Positions 25,295 through 33,549 of a DNA stretch of 42,806 nucleotides are shown here, piece by piece. The DNA comes from Candidatus Sphingobacterium stercorigallinarum (lineage in GTDB: Bacteria > Bacteroidota > Bacteroidia > Sphingobacteriales > Sphingobacteriaceae): assembly GCA_019115805.1 (NCBI GenBank), contig DXCW01000057.1, forward strand, positions 1 through 42,806, in the 5' to 3' direction. The stretch's first letter is position 1. The number at the start of each line of letters is the position of its first letter. The translations under genes and the position numbers were made by a program. The notes under the pieces were generated by a model. The model was not told the origin of the DNA and searched no databases. It worked only from the letters and a program-made list of their open reading frames with translations.

Positions 25295-26206
25295 TTATTG
25301 CTCAGGATTCTCCCATATTGTGTCAAAATGAGCAAGCTGGCCTAACAATCCGGTCAGCCCACCGGTGTGTATGCACAGGATACGGCTATCGCGTCTAAAA
25401 TATCCTTTTCTGATCAGGTCATATACCGCATAAATCATTTTTCCCGTATAAGTGGGCTCAATCATGATCCCTGTTGTAGCGATAAACTGTTGAATAAAAT
25501 TCAATAGTTCAGGTTTGACTTTTGCGTAACCCGAGAAATGGTAATCCCAATGAAAACACAGGTCAGCGGGATCGGTGCCCAAGTTCCGTATCTCTTCGAG
25601 TAAAAAGTGTGCACCTTTCAACACCGGCACCACGTGTAATTGTGTTGATAACTGCTGCTTCCAGATACCTTGCTGCAAACCAGCAGCTGTTGTTCCTGTA
25701 CCGGCCGCCACCACGATGTGATCGTAGGATTGACGGAGTTCATCAATCAGCTCTGAACAGCCCCGCGCTCCCGACGGCCCGTATCCACCTTCGTCTAAAA
25801 AATACGCTTGATTGGCATCGTAATGCCTAGCAAACAATTCTTTTTTTTCCCGGTATGCTGATCGATCAACGAAACGTAGCTTCATGCCGAATAGCCGGCA
25901 CATTCCAAGTACTGGATTATCGACAGGTTCACCACGTACAAAGGCACTTGTTTTTATGCCAAAGCGGGCACCGGCGGCCGCACAGGCTAACAAATGGTTG
26001 GACCAAGCTCCGCCAAAGGTGACGAGTTGATGCTTACCGAACTGGCGCATTTCTTGAATGGGATACCTCAACTTTCGCCACTTATTACCCGATATGAAGG
26101 GGTGTATCATATCGTCTCTTTTCACCCAGAGTTCGACAGATTGCTCGGTCAAATCAGGATCATTTAAGCGTTCCTCAGGACTGTGTAGCGTAATGGGATC
26201 GTACAT
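25295..26206 (-). CDS. PLP-dependent ACC deaminase/D-cysteine desulfhydrase family enzyme
   Basis: A 303-residue fold-type II PLP enzyme. The Schiff-base lysine is Lys42 in SGNKWRKLRYP. FGGAWSNHLLACA forms the substrate loop with the Ser-Asn-His seen in this family, and AAGTGTTAAGLQQG is the glycine-rich phosphate-binding loop. The C-terminal CIHTGGLTGLLGQL holds the pyridine-contact region. It is shorter than typical ACC deaminases (~338) and lacks clear evidence for ACC specificity, so D-cysteine desulfhydrase or a related amino-acid lyase is equally likely. It is divergent from rluD with a very short shared upstream region. Confidence 0.88.
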   Translation of the reverse strand: MYDPITLHSPEERLNDPDLTEQSVELWVKRDDMIHPFISGNKWRKLRYPIQEMRQFGKHQLVTFGGAWSNHLLACAAAGARFGIKTSAFVRGEPVDNPVLGMCRLFGMKLRFVDRSAYREKKELFARHYDANQAYFLDEGGYGPSGARGCSELIDELRQSYDHIVVAAGTGTTAAGLQQGIWKQQLSTQLHVVPVLKGAHFLLEEIRNLGTDPADLCFHWDYHFSGYAKVKPELLNFIQQFIATTGIMIEPTYTGKMIYAVYDLIRKGYFRRDSRILCIHTGGLTGLLGQLAHFDTIWENPEQ

Positions 26207-26229
26207 ATCGGTAAAGTTACGGCTTTTTC

Positions 26230-26237
26230 AAAGCTAG
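26230..26237 (-). promoter_or_regulatory. Putative -7 box of the PLP-enzyme gene
   Basis: Minus strand TAGCTTTG, an exact TAnnTTTG match 23 bases before the ATG at 26206. Confidence 0.4.
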
Positions 26238-26260
26238 TCGCTAATGCGGCTGAAAAATAC

Positions 26261-26268
26261 TATTTTTG
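26261..26268 (+). promoter_or_regulatory. Putative -7 box of rluD, next to the start codon
   Basis: Plus strand TATTTTTG, an exact TAnnTTTG match that ends 5 bases before the ATG at 26274. If used, transcription would begin at or near that ATG. I see no matching -33 TTG. Confidence 0.35.
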
Positions 26269-26273
26269 TGCCC

Positions 26274-27305
26274 ATGGCCGATCAGCTAGAGCACGAACAA
26301 GAGGAAAAGGAATTATTCGAACATTTGCGTATTGTTGCAGATAAAGGACAAGCGCTATTAAGGGTCGATAAGTTTCTGATGAATAGGGTAGAGAATACCT
26401 CTAGAAATCGGATAAAAAATGCGATCGACGCGGGGAATGTCATGGTGAATGGACAGGTCATCAAAGCCAGCTATAAAGTGAAACCGCAAGACGTGATTAC
26501 GGTCGTCTTACCTGACCCGCCTCGAGATACGGAAGTTTATCCCGAAGATATTCCGCTGGATATTCATTACGAAGATGACGATGTGTTATTGGTCAATAAA
26601 GTACCCGGGATGGTGGTCCATCCGGGATATAACAATTATACCGGCACACTCGTCAATGCCCTCACCTTTCACTTGAACCAATTGCCAACCTTGCCGGGAA
26701 ATACGGGAAGGCCGGGCTTGGTGCACCGCATAGACAAAGACACGTCTGGGCTCTTGGTTATTGCGAAAAACGAATGGGCGATGACTTTCCTTGCCAAGCA
26801 ATTTTTTGATCACAGCATCGAAAGACGTTATTTCGCATTGGTTTGGGGAGATCTGGCAGAGGATGGTAGCGTGAGCGGCTATATCGGTAGAAATTTAAAA
26901 GATCGCCGGGTGATGGAGCTCTATCAAGAGGAGTCACTAGGGAAATGGTCGGTAACCCATTATAAAGTATTGGAGCGGCTGGGATATGTCACTTTAATAG
27001 AATGTCAGCTGGAAACCGGTCGTACCCATCAGATCCGGACCCATATGAAGGCGATTGGTCACCCCCTGTTTAATGATGCAGCCTACGGCGGAGATCGGAT
27101 TTTAAAGGGGACGAGTTTTAGTAAGTATCGGCAATTCGTAGACAATGCGTTTGCGATTTTACCGCGTCAGGCACTTCATGCTGGGGTATTGGGATTCGTG
27201 CATCCGCGGACTAAAGAATTTATGCACTTTGAGGTACCATTACCTGAAGATTTTCGTTTAGCTTTAGAGAAGTGGAGAGGCTACAGTTCCACTATGGGTT
27301 TATAA
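26274..27305 (+). CDS. rluD: 23S rRNA pseudouridine synthase, RluD family
   Basis: About 343 residues. The N-terminal S4 RNA-binding domain covers RVDKFLMNRVENTSRNRIKNAIDAGNVMVNG. The catalytic domain has HRIDKDTSGLLVIAKN with the nucleophilic Asp (residue 154 by this start) and the family motif TGRTHQIRTHMKAIGHPL. RluD makes pseudouridines in helix 69 of 23S rRNA; RluC-like specificity cannot be excluded by sequence alone. The ATG at 26244 is in frame but leads into ten residues (RLKNTIFVP) that look non-coding and span a -7 box, so I prefer 26274 (MADQLEHEQEE). The class IV aminotransferase gene follows after 12 bases. Confidence 0.92.
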   Translation: MADQLEHEQEEKELFEHLRIVADKGQALLRVDKFLMNRVENTSRNRIKNAIDAGNVMVNGQVIKASYKVKPQDVITVVLPDPPRDTEVYPEDIPLDIHYEDDDVLLVNKVPGMVVHPGYNNYTGTLVNALTFHLNQLPTLPGNTGRPGLVHRIDKDTSGLLVIAKNEWAMTFLAKQFFDHSIERRYFALVWGDLAEDGSVSGYIGRNLKDRRVMELYQEESLGKWSVTHYKVLERLGYVTLIECQLETGRTHQIRTHMKAIGHPLFNDAAYGGDRILKGTSFSKYRQFVDNAFAILPRQALHAGVLGFVHPRTKEFMHFEVPLPEDFRLALEKWRGYSSTMGL

Positions 27306-27317
27306 GATAAAAATAAT

Positions 27318-28181
27318 ATGCCAACACAATATATTAATGTAAACGCTACGGTTGTGCCGCGTGAAACAACCATGTTCAGTGTCGATAATCGGGCGTTTCG
27401 CTACGGAGATGGATTGTTTGAAACGATGTTATGGAAGGATGGTGACATTCGTTTCATTGACCTGCATTTGGAACGGCTACACGACAGTATGCGCATGTTG
27501 CAGTTGGAGGGTGTGGACCAATTCAATGCGTATTTCCTGAGAAGTGGAGTGGAGGAGTTGTTGCGGAAAAACAACATGATTGGTCAGCAAGCGCGGGTAC
27601 GTTTGATCGTGTACCGTCAGGGCGCAGGGCTCTACAGCCCAGAGAACAATCGCGCCGCATTTGTGATCCAGGTGGATCGGAAACCCGAAAAGCTACGAGA
27701 CAGTAAAACGGGTCTTATTGTCGATGTATATACGCAGTACACCAAGCCCTTTAGTGAGCTATCGAAAATCAAGTCCAACAATGCGTTGATTTACGTCATG
27801 GCGGGTATTTATAAAAAGAAAGAAGCCATGGACGAAGTGTTCATTCTGAATCAAAAAGGAAATTTATGTGAGGGGCTGACCTCAAACGTGTTCGTCTATT
27901 ACGAAAAGGTACTCTACACGCCTGCTTTATCCGAAGGATGTATCTCGGGCACGATGCGCCGCGTGGTGATGGATATGGCCCAGGAACAGGAAATACCGGT
28001 TGTCGAAGCGGAAATCAATCCAGAAATTATGAAAGTTGCCGACGAGATATTCTGTACCAATGCGGTAGATGGGATACAATGGGTAATGGGGTACAAGCAC
28101 AAACGCTATTTCAACAAGATTTCCAGGCAGTTTCAAGAGCGTCTTCACACTTGGTCTTACGGGGATCTGCAAGAGCAATAA
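27318..28181 (+). CDS. Class IV PLP-dependent aminotransferase
   Basis: A 287-residue fold-type IV PLP enzyme (branched-chain aminotransferase, D-amino-acid aminotransferase and aminodeoxychorismate lyase family). FRYGDGLFETM opens the family pattern. The Schiff-base lysine is in LSKIKSNNALIYVMA. EVFILNQKGNLCEGLTSNVFVY is the conserved E-x7-E/S-NVF segment, and LYTPALSEGCISGTMRR gives the phosphate-binding loop. It is shorter than BCAT and lacks obvious BCAT substrate residues, so aminodeoxychorismate lyase (folate pathway) is possible but unproven. It is co-transcribed with rluD, 12 bases away. Confidence 0.88.
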   Translation: MPTQYINVNATVVPRETTMFSVDNRAFRYGDGLFETMLWKDGDIRFIDLHLERLHDSMRMLQLEGVDQFNAYFLRSGVEELLRKNNMIGQQARVRLIVYRQGAGLYSPENNRAAFVIQVDRKPEKLRDSKTGLIVDVYTQYTKPFSELSKIKSNNALIYVMAGIYKKKEAMDEVFILNQKGNLCEGLTSNVFVYYEKVLYTPALSEGCISGTMRRVVMDMAQEQEIPVVEAEINPEIMKVADEIFCTNAVDGIQWVMGYKHKRYFNKISRQFQERLHTWSYGDLQEQ

Positions 28182-28215
28182 GCCGTTGCTTCTGATTGAT
28201 GTCGCCCATAAAAAA

Positions 28216-28245
28216 CAGCTGGTTAGTCTGACGACTAACCAGCTG
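28216..28245 (-). terminator. Intrinsic terminator of the yceI-like gene
   Basis: CAGCTGGTTAGTC and GACTAACCAGCTG form a perfect 13-base stem with a TGAC loop. On the minus strand it is followed by TTTTT, 48 bases after the YceI stop. On the plus strand there is no T run, though the stem may still help end the aminotransferase transcript. Confidence 0.88.
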
Positions 28246-28293
28246 AAATGGTAACGGTTTTACGATCGAAGCGCGGCTCCGACAATCCGCTTT

Positions 28294-28884
28294 TTATTGC
28301 TTAACAAGCTCTACGTTGACAATAATGTCGACTTCCGGTGCTACGGCCACAACGCCAGCTGGTGTCTTGTCATCGTAACTGATATTGTAGTCAAAACGGT
28401 TAATGCTCAACTTAGCGGTAAAACCAGCGCGAGTCTGCCCCCAAGGATCCACAATCACGCCATTATTTTGCACCGTGTTAAACGTCACTTTTTTAGTCAC
28501 ATCCTTAATGGTCAGGTCACCTGTCAATTCAAATTTCCCCTCACCGTTGGATTTCAATACTGCATTTTGAAACGTCATTTTTGGAAATTTCTCTGCACTG
28601 AAAAAATCGTCGCTTCTCAAATGTTCATCACGGGCATCAATCCGGGTATCGATACTGTTCACATCAATGGAGAATTGTACTTTTGCTCCGTCAAAATTTG
28701 TAGAATCGGTACTTTCAACCTGGCCTTCAAGTGAGGTAAATTCACCATCCACAAAAGCGATACCTAGGTGCTTAACTTCGAACCGAGCGTTAGTATGCGC
28801 CGGATCTACGGCCCATTGGACCTGCGCTAGGGCAAACTGCCCCATCATAAAAAATGATGCTAAAAGACTGATAAATGTTTTCAT
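28294..28884 (-). CDS. YceI-family periplasmic lipid-binding-like protein
   Basis: A 196-residue protein with a signal peptide (FISLLASFFMMGQFALAQ). The mature part is a complete YceI lipocalin-like barrel: WAVDPAHTNARFEVKHLGIAFVDGEF opens it, DVNSIDTRIDARDEHLRSDDFFSAEKFP is the central family block, and GDLTIKDVTKKVTF follows. Known members bind isoprenoid-type lipids in a long central channel; a role with quinones or carotenoids has been proposed elsewhere. It stands alone between its own terminator and a divergent UbiB-like kinase gene. The mention of a shared isoprenoid theme with that neighbour is inference. Confidence 0.94.
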   Translation of the reverse strand: MKTFISLLASFFMMGQFALAQVQWAVDPAHTNARFEVKHLGIAFVDGEFTSLEGQVESTDSTNFDGAKVQFSIDVNSIDTRIDARDEHLRSDDFFSAEKFPKMTFQNAVLKSNGEGKFELTGDLTIKDVTKKVTFNTVQNNGVIVDPWGQTRAGFTAKLSINRFDYNISYDDKTPAGVVAVAPEVDIIVNVELVKQ

Positions 28885-29122
28885 AATACTTTTAATCTTT
28901 ATTTTTTCGATTTCTTTCTACTACAAAGGTCGGCATGCGGATCGTGCTGGGCATTGATCTATGTTAATTAAACCAAATTATTTGCATTTTGTTCGCTTTT
29001 ACCTGTTCACCAACAAGGTTCAGCACCTTCGCTCGATATAATTTTCGATTATTTTCAGTATCTTAGGTTAGCAGCTTAGTTGTGGATTAGGACGGCAGCT
29101 GTTTTAGCAAGACCATGGCTAT

Positions 29123-30787
29123 ATGATGCATATCAGTGGATTCCAGAAGATAAAAAGGGTAGGGCAGATTCTACGGATTCTCTCCAAATACGGCTTTGAT
29201 GAGATTGTTTCTCGATCCAACTTGGATCGCATCCTCCCGGATAGTTTTTTATTCTGGAACAACAACGCGCGAAGAGCATTCCAGAATGATTTCAATGTCC
29301 GAATGCGGATGGCGATTGAAGAGCTCGGGCCTACCTTTATCAAACTCGGCCAAATGCTCAGTAATCGTCCAGATATCATCCCAAAAGACCTGCAAGTTGA
29401 GCTGATTAAACTTCAAGATGATGTCGCTCTGGAAGATATCGATGTACGGGCTATGTTACGCGATGAATTGGATCTGGATGTCGACGAACATTTCGCCTGG
29501 ATACAATCCGAGCCACTTGCCTCAGCATCCATCGCGCAGGTCTATCGGGCGCGACTGTCGGATGGGCAGGAAGTCGTACTAAAAATCCGTCGTAAAGAGA
29601 TCGAAGAGATTATACACGCCGATTTAGATTTCATCAAAGACCTGGTTAAGTTGCTGCAGCGCAAGTACGAGGTAATCTATAAGATGAATCTATACCAAAT
29701 CGTCTTGGCCTTTGAAAGTTCCTTGCTCAGTGAGCTATCCTTTACCAACGAATTAAACAACATAGAACGGTTTCGCCGAAACTTTTCGGGCAATAAGAAC
29801 GTTGCCGTTCCGAAGGTTTATCGCGATTACTCAACGGATTTAGTTTTGTGCATGGAGTTCGTCGAGGGTGTCAAAATTAACGATCTGCGAGGCTTTGAAG
29901 AGCTCGGTCTATATCCCAAATCGGTATTGCAGAATGTATTGGATCTGTACTTAGAACAAGTGTTACTGCACGGCTTCTTTCATGCGGATCCACATCCCGG
30001 TAACGTCTTTGTCAACGCGCACGGACAGATTGTGTTTATCGATTTCGGCGCTATGGGATTTATGATTCCGCAGGATCGAAACATCATTGAGGCTATGGTG
30101 ATCGATTTTCTCTCCAACGATGCGAAAAGTTTAATCAAAAATATCAAGAGGCTCGCCGTTGCACACCATATCGAAGATGAACGCCGACTAGAGCGCGATG
30201 CGTACGAAATTTTCGAAATGATTCAACAGAATGCACTGCAGGACATCAATATCAGTGTGATGTTGCAAAAACTGAATATTGTCTTGCAAAGCAACCATAT
30301 TTTGTTACCTGATTTTGTCTATACCCTATTGAGGGGTGTATCCATTTTAGAAGGTACAGGCCGGCAATTGAACGCGGATTTGAACATTCCAGAGAGCATT
30401 GAACCCTTCGCAAAAAAGATCGCGGAGGAAAAGTTTTCTGCAGAGTATATCTTCAGCGAAATCAAACAAAAAGCCAAGCTGGCTAAGGAGTTTCTAAGCG
30501 AAGTGCCCACTGACTTGTTGGAAGTATTGGAACGCTTTAAAGATAATAAGATCACGTTGAATCATAAGATGCGAGATTTCGATAACCTCCAGCTGATTCT
30601 GCATCGCATGGGCAACAAATTTTTGTTATCTATTTTAGCCATGACATTTGGCGTCGGAGCGAGCATCATGGCGCACGGCCGAGTCGGCTATTTGATCTGG
30701 GGAATTCCGGTTCTTTCTTGGTTTGGTTTCACGATGAGTTTCGTTTTATGTTTCGCTTTGCTCCGCCACTTATACCAGAGCAAATGA
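29123..30787 (+). CDS. ABC1/UbiB atypical kinase
   Basis: A 554-residue protein of the ABC1/ADCK/UbiB family, linked in other bacteria to isoprenoid quinone synthesis and lipid handling. Family marks: FIKLGQMLSNRPDIIP (the KxGQ motif, about residue 74), ASASIAQVYRARLSDGQEVVLKI with the AAAS-like loop and catalytic lysine, the catalytic loop FHADPHPGNVFV (about 286) and IDFGAMG. Two C-terminal membrane helices (LSILAMTFGVGASIMA, VLSWFGFTMSFVLCFALL) anchor it. Bacteroidota use menaquinone, so a direct role in ubiquinone synthesis is not expected. Two ATGs lie side by side at 29123 and 29126; either may be used. Confidence 0.93.
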   Translation: MMHISGFQKIKRVGQILRILSKYGFDEIVSRSNLDRILPDSFLFWNNNARRAFQNDFNVRMRMAIEELGPTFIKLGQMLSNRPDIIPKDLQVELIKLQDDVALEDIDVRAMLRDELDLDVDEHFAWIQSEPLASASIAQVYRARLSDGQEVVLKIRRKEIEEIIHADLDFIKDLVKLLQRKYEVIYKMNLYQIVLAFESSLLSELSFTNELNNIERFRRNFSGNKNVAVPKVYRDYSTDLVLCMEFVEGVKINDLRGFEELGLYPKSVLQNVLDLYLEQVLLHGFFHADPHPGNVFVNAHGQIVFIDFGAMGFMIPQDRNIIEAMVIDFLSNDAKSLIKNIKRLAVAHHIEDERRLERDAYEIFEMIQQNALQDINISVMLQKLNIVLQSNHILLPDFVYTLLRGVSILEGTGRQLNADLNIPESIEPFAKKIAEEKFSAEYIFSEIKQKAKLAKEFLSEVPTDLLEVLERFKDNKITLNHKMRDFDNLQLILHRMGNKFLLSILAMTFGVGASIMAHGRVGYLIWGIPVLSWFGFTMSFVLCFALLRHLYQSK

Positions 30788-30823
30788 GCCCAGCTCGGAA
30801 GAACCGAAAGGGGAGTGGTCATA

Positions 30824-30854
30824 CAAAAAAAGCCAGTTCTCGATTGAACTGGCT
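30824..30854 (-). terminator. Second terminator of the DUF3078 gene
   Basis: AGCCAGTTC (30831-30839) and GAACTGGCT (30846-30854) form a perfect 9-base stem with a 6-base loop. On the minus strand it is followed by a run of seven T. Confidence 0.85.
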
Positions 30855-30860
30855 CGTCAT

Positions 30861-30880
30861 AAAAAACGGGTAACCGTTTT
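30861..30880 (-). terminator. First terminator of the DUF3078 gene, overlapping its stop codon
   Basis: AAAACGG (30863-30869) and CCGTTTT (30874-30880) form a 7-base stem with a GTAA loop; the minus-strand stem starts within the stop codon and runs into T6. On the plus strand it ends in TTTT and could also stop the UbiB-like transcript. Confidence 0.6.
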
Positions 30881-31784
30881 AGAATTTATAGGTCACTCCT
30901 GCACCAACAACCTGCCTGACCTGAAGACCCGGTGCATTGGTTTCAATTAACGTGACGTTGTCGTCGTAAATCAATTGTACAGCGGCGTTCACTGTAATGA
31001 AGCGATTCACTTCCATCGCAAGATTCGCGAGGTAGTCGACATCTACGTTTTGCGGATCTTCCAAGTAGTTAGCGTATAATTTAAGTATATTCTCCAAGCT
31101 GATGTTTTCCATGATGCCCACTTTATAGTACGCATCAAGCGCGGCTCCAAATTCGGTTCTAGCGAATTTATCAGGATCCACCGCATACCGCTCTCTTAGA
31201 CTTTCCGCACCCACCATAATGAAGCGCGTCGACGCGGGAGAAATATTAATTTTGAAATTATCCGACTCCTTGTAGGCAAAACCGGGACCGAAGTCTAGAA
31301 ATGCAGGGGCGAAGGGAGCCGATATCTTTGTGCGTTCCGCATCAGTGTAATCGTATCCGTTCGCGAATTGCGTGTTGAAATTCAAATTAAAAGTATACAG
31401 CCATTTTTCAGCCGCCTCGTAACCCAGTAAACTATTGATCGCAAAACGGTCATCGTTTTTTCTCCAATCGGTTTCTTTGGTAAAGGTTTGCCCAAAAGCT
31501 GCAATCACTTTATTATCCCAATTCCATTTGTCTTTCTTATAATTAAAATCATAGTTTAACAAAAGGTTTACCGCCATGGAATTCACACCACCAGCTGCCC
31601 AATTCTTAAAGGAGCTCTGGTTCAGTAATAGCGTGTTTTCTCCGGTGATGGTCCACGTTTTCGTGGTGTCTACTTGCAGTGCGTTTTCGCCCGTCTCGGC
31701 CGCATCCTGCACCTCTTGCTGAGCAAAGGCGTTAAACGTCAGTAGAGAAACAGCAGATAGTAATCCAAGTTTTAATCCATTCAT
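30879..31784 (-). CDS. DUF3078 domain-containing (outer-membrane beta-barrel-like) protein
   Basis: A 301-residue protein with a signal peptide (LGLLSAVSLLTFNAFAQQ). The body matches the DUF3078 pattern: TWTITGENTLLLNQSSFKNW, AAGGVNSMAVNLLLNYDFNY with alternating polar and hydrophobic residues, and KDKWNWDNKVIAAFGQT. It ends in GAGVTYKF, with a terminal aromatic residue as in outer-membrane barrels. The whole looks like a porin-type or surface barrel. No function is established for the family. It is transcribed alone, with two tandem hairpins directly after it, which suggests a strongly expressed gene. Confidence 0.9.
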   Translation of the reverse strand: MNGLKLGLLSAVSLLTFNAFAQQEVQDAAETGENALQVDTTKTWTITGENTLLLNQSSFKNWAAGGVNSMAVNLLLNYDFNYKKDKWNWDNKVIAAFGQTFTKETDWRKNDDRFAINSLLGYEAAEKWLYTFNLNFNTQFANGYDYTDAERTKISAPFAPAFLDFGPGFAYKESDNFKINISPASTRFIMVGAESLRERYAVDPDKFARTEFGAALDAYYKVGIMENISLENILKLYANYLEDPQNVDVDYLANLAMEVNRFITVNAAVQLIYDDNVTLIETNAPGLQVRQVVGAGVTYKF

Positions 31785-32031
31785 TGTGTTACTTGTTTTT
31801 AGAAGTGTGTTGAAAATTGTGCGGCTAAAATATCAATTATTAATTTATTTTCTTGTCATCCGTCATGCCTAGCATGGAGAAAACGGGCTAAAAAAAGACC
31901 TCCCGCTAGGTTACTGGGCTTTAAACCTGCATTTGATTCGAAAACGGGCAAGAGATTATTTCTATTCGGGCTTCTTAACTGTAACATTTCAGTGATCGAC
32001 CGCGGTGGTGATAGAAAAGGTACCAAAGAAG

Positions 32032-32064
32032 AAAACTCCCTAGGCGGGGAGCCTAAGGAGTTTT
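32032..32064. other. Strong hairpin upstream of a small ORF
   Basis: AAAACTCCCTAGGC (32032-32045) pairs with GCCTAAGGAGTTTT (32051-32064) with one C-A mismatch and a 5-base loop. The right arm contains AAGGAG, a perfect Shine-Dalgarno core, which the stem would hide. On the minus strand the stem ends in TTTTCTTCTTT and could terminate the exporter operon, although 200 bases downstream of its last stop. Confidence 0.55.
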
Positions 32065-32089
32065 AACTAACCAATTATTAACCTAAATT

Positions 32090-32161
32090 ATGAAATTTGA
32101 TAAGTATTATTCAATGTTCATGCCGCATTTTTTCAACAGTGTACTTAAGACACGTATTTAA
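32090..32161 (+). CDS. Possible 23-residue leader peptide or small protein
   Basis: ATG to TAA encodes 23 residues, beginning MKFDKYYSMFMPHFF and ending LKTRI. The upstream sequence CTAACCAATTATTAACC, just before the start, is the kind of A/T-rich leader I associate with well-expressed Bacteroidota genes such as susC. Yet no plus-strand gene follows for over 5 kb. It may be the start of a lost gene, a small independent protein or peptide, or chance. No relative recognised. Confidence 0.35.
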   Translation: MKFDKYYSMFMPHFFNSVLKTRI

Positions 32162-32260
32162 CATATTTTTAACAATTTGCGTAAAAAATAGCGAATAAAA
32201 GAGAGGATGTGGGAAAACCAGTACGCTATGTTGTATATATAAACCGACAGATTGCCAGCG

Positions 32261-33544
32261 CTATTCCCCAGTTGCCAGTAAGGCAGCGAGCCAGTCATAC
32301 TGTGCCTGCCAGACCTCCTGTTGGGCCGATAAATGTTCACTGTGCGCCAGGTGATAATCGGACAATAATAATCGACCGGATTGGTAAGCTGCCCACTTTT
32401 GGGTCTTCTTTTGCTCGGCCAATTGCTCGATTTTCTCTCGGCTGCTGAGCGCAGCTTCGGCTTGCGCAATACGAAGTTGCTTCTTCTGCTCGTCGGATTT
32501 TTCCAAATACTGCTGGTGTTCTAAACGATGAGTGTAAATTTCTTGTTGTAGCGCTGCTTTTTTTCGGCTGGCCGATTGTGTAAAATACGCTGAAATGGGA
32601 ACACGTACGCCGAGATTGACAAAACTGTGTCCGTACCAATTGTTATGCTGAAAAAGATGGAAATCATTGCTGTAAAACTGGGCACCGAAATACGCGTTGA
32701 AATGAAGGGTAGGCAATACTTCTTTCTGCAGCGCGCGGAGATCCAGTTCAGCCGAGCGGATGTCCAATTGAAGCAAATCAATCTGAAAGGGATGTGGCCG
32801 GTAGGCTTCCAGCTTCTTCCTTATTTCCGATAGATCTGAACTGAGTACGCGTATATCCGTTAAGTCCACATATTCTCCCAAGTCCAGACTGTTCTCCTGT
32901 AGAATCGTCCACGATTCGTGTAACCGGATACGCTTCCGCTGCAGTTCTTGTTGTGCCAAAATATATTCATCACTCGTAGCACGACCTGCCTGGAAACGCT
33001 GGGCAACAATTTCTTGTATTTCTGCATACTGTATGGAGTCTTCAATGGCCGATTTATACTGTCGAGTGGCCAACACCACGGCGGCATAGGCCAAGGTGGC
33101 GGCTGATTTTAAATCCTGATGATACTCCTGTTCCTGAAGGACAGCTCGTTCTTCAGCAATCCTATCCGAGCTTAAATTCGACTTCCGTTTGGGATCGAAC
33201 AGCGTCCACTCCAACTTCAATCCCGCTTTTGAATTCCACTTTGTTGAAAATTTTAAGGGGATAACAGCATCCTCCGGAGCGCCAGGATCAAACGCGATTG
33301 CCGGCACAGGTGTGGTGGGGATGATAAGATTTCGTTGCCAGTCCAGATCACCGTAAACGACGGGTAAATATGCGGATCGGCGAATCGCTAACTGCTCTTG
33401 TTGAACTTTAACAGCAGTAGCTTTTTCTTTCGCTAAAGCATGATGATCTGAGCATTGCGCCCATAACTCATCGATGCTGAGCGATTGTGCCTGACAGGTG
33501 AATGCCAGCGTACAAATGGAAAGTATAAGCAGTATATCTCGCAT
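32261..33544 (-). CDS. TolC-family outer-membrane efflux protein
   Basis: A 427-residue outer-membrane channel of the TolC/OEP type, last gene of the exporter operon. It has a signal peptide (ILLILSICTLAFTCQAQ). The mature part shows the two coiled-coil-rich OEP repeats: ALAKEKATAVKVQQEQLAIRRS with YLPVVYGDLDW early, and RSAELDLRALQKEVLPTLHFNAYFG in the second half, the usual helix-then-LP-strand order. The C-terminus is rich in Gln and Glu (HQQYLEKSDEQKKQLRIAQAEA), typical of the tunnel helices. It starts 5 bases after the permease stop. It should link the periplasmic adaptor to the outside. Confidence 0.93.
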   Translation of the reverse strand: MRDILLILSICTLAFTCQAQSLSIDELWAQCSDHHALAKEKATAVKVQQEQLAIRRSAYLPVVYGDLDWQRNLIIPTTPVPAIAFDPGAPEDAVIPLKFSTKWNSKAGLKLEWTLFDPKRKSNLSSDRIAEERAVLQEQEYHQDLKSAATLAYAAVVLATRQYKSAIEDSIQYAEIQEIVAQRFQAGRATSDEYILAQQELQRKRIRLHESWTILQENSLDLGEYVDLTDIRVLSSDLSEIRKKLEAYRPHPFQIDLLQLDIRSAELDLRALQKEVLPTLHFNAYFGAQFYSNDFHLFQHNNWYGHSFVNLGVRVPISAYFTQSASRKKAALQQEIYTHRLEHQQYLEKSDEQKKQLRIAQAEAALSSREKIEQLAEQKKTQKWAAYQSGRLLLSDYHLAHSEHLSAQQEVWQAQYDWLAALLATGE

Positions 33545-33549
33545 AATGG

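Larger units (their letters stand above)
31785..32260. other. 476-base intergenic region with hairpin and small ORF
   Basis: It should contain the minus-strand promoter of the DUF3078 gene and the end of the exporter operon. No exact TAnnTTTG box was found for the former. GAAAACGGGC occurs twice (31879-31888 and 31940-31949), which may be chance. The notable part is the plus-strand hairpin, A/T-rich leader and 23-codon ORF at 32032-32161, listed separately. Between 32162 and 32260 I see nothing. Confidence 0.6.

Noticed and set aside
28297..28734. 145-codon ORF antisense to the YceI gene
   Set aside because: It mirrors a gene that is certain by family motifs; its composition is that of a shadow frame.
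31879..31949. Direct repeat GAAAACGGGC, 61 bases apart
   Set aside because: Only two copies of ten bases in an A-rich gap; chance is likely and nothing else supports a function.
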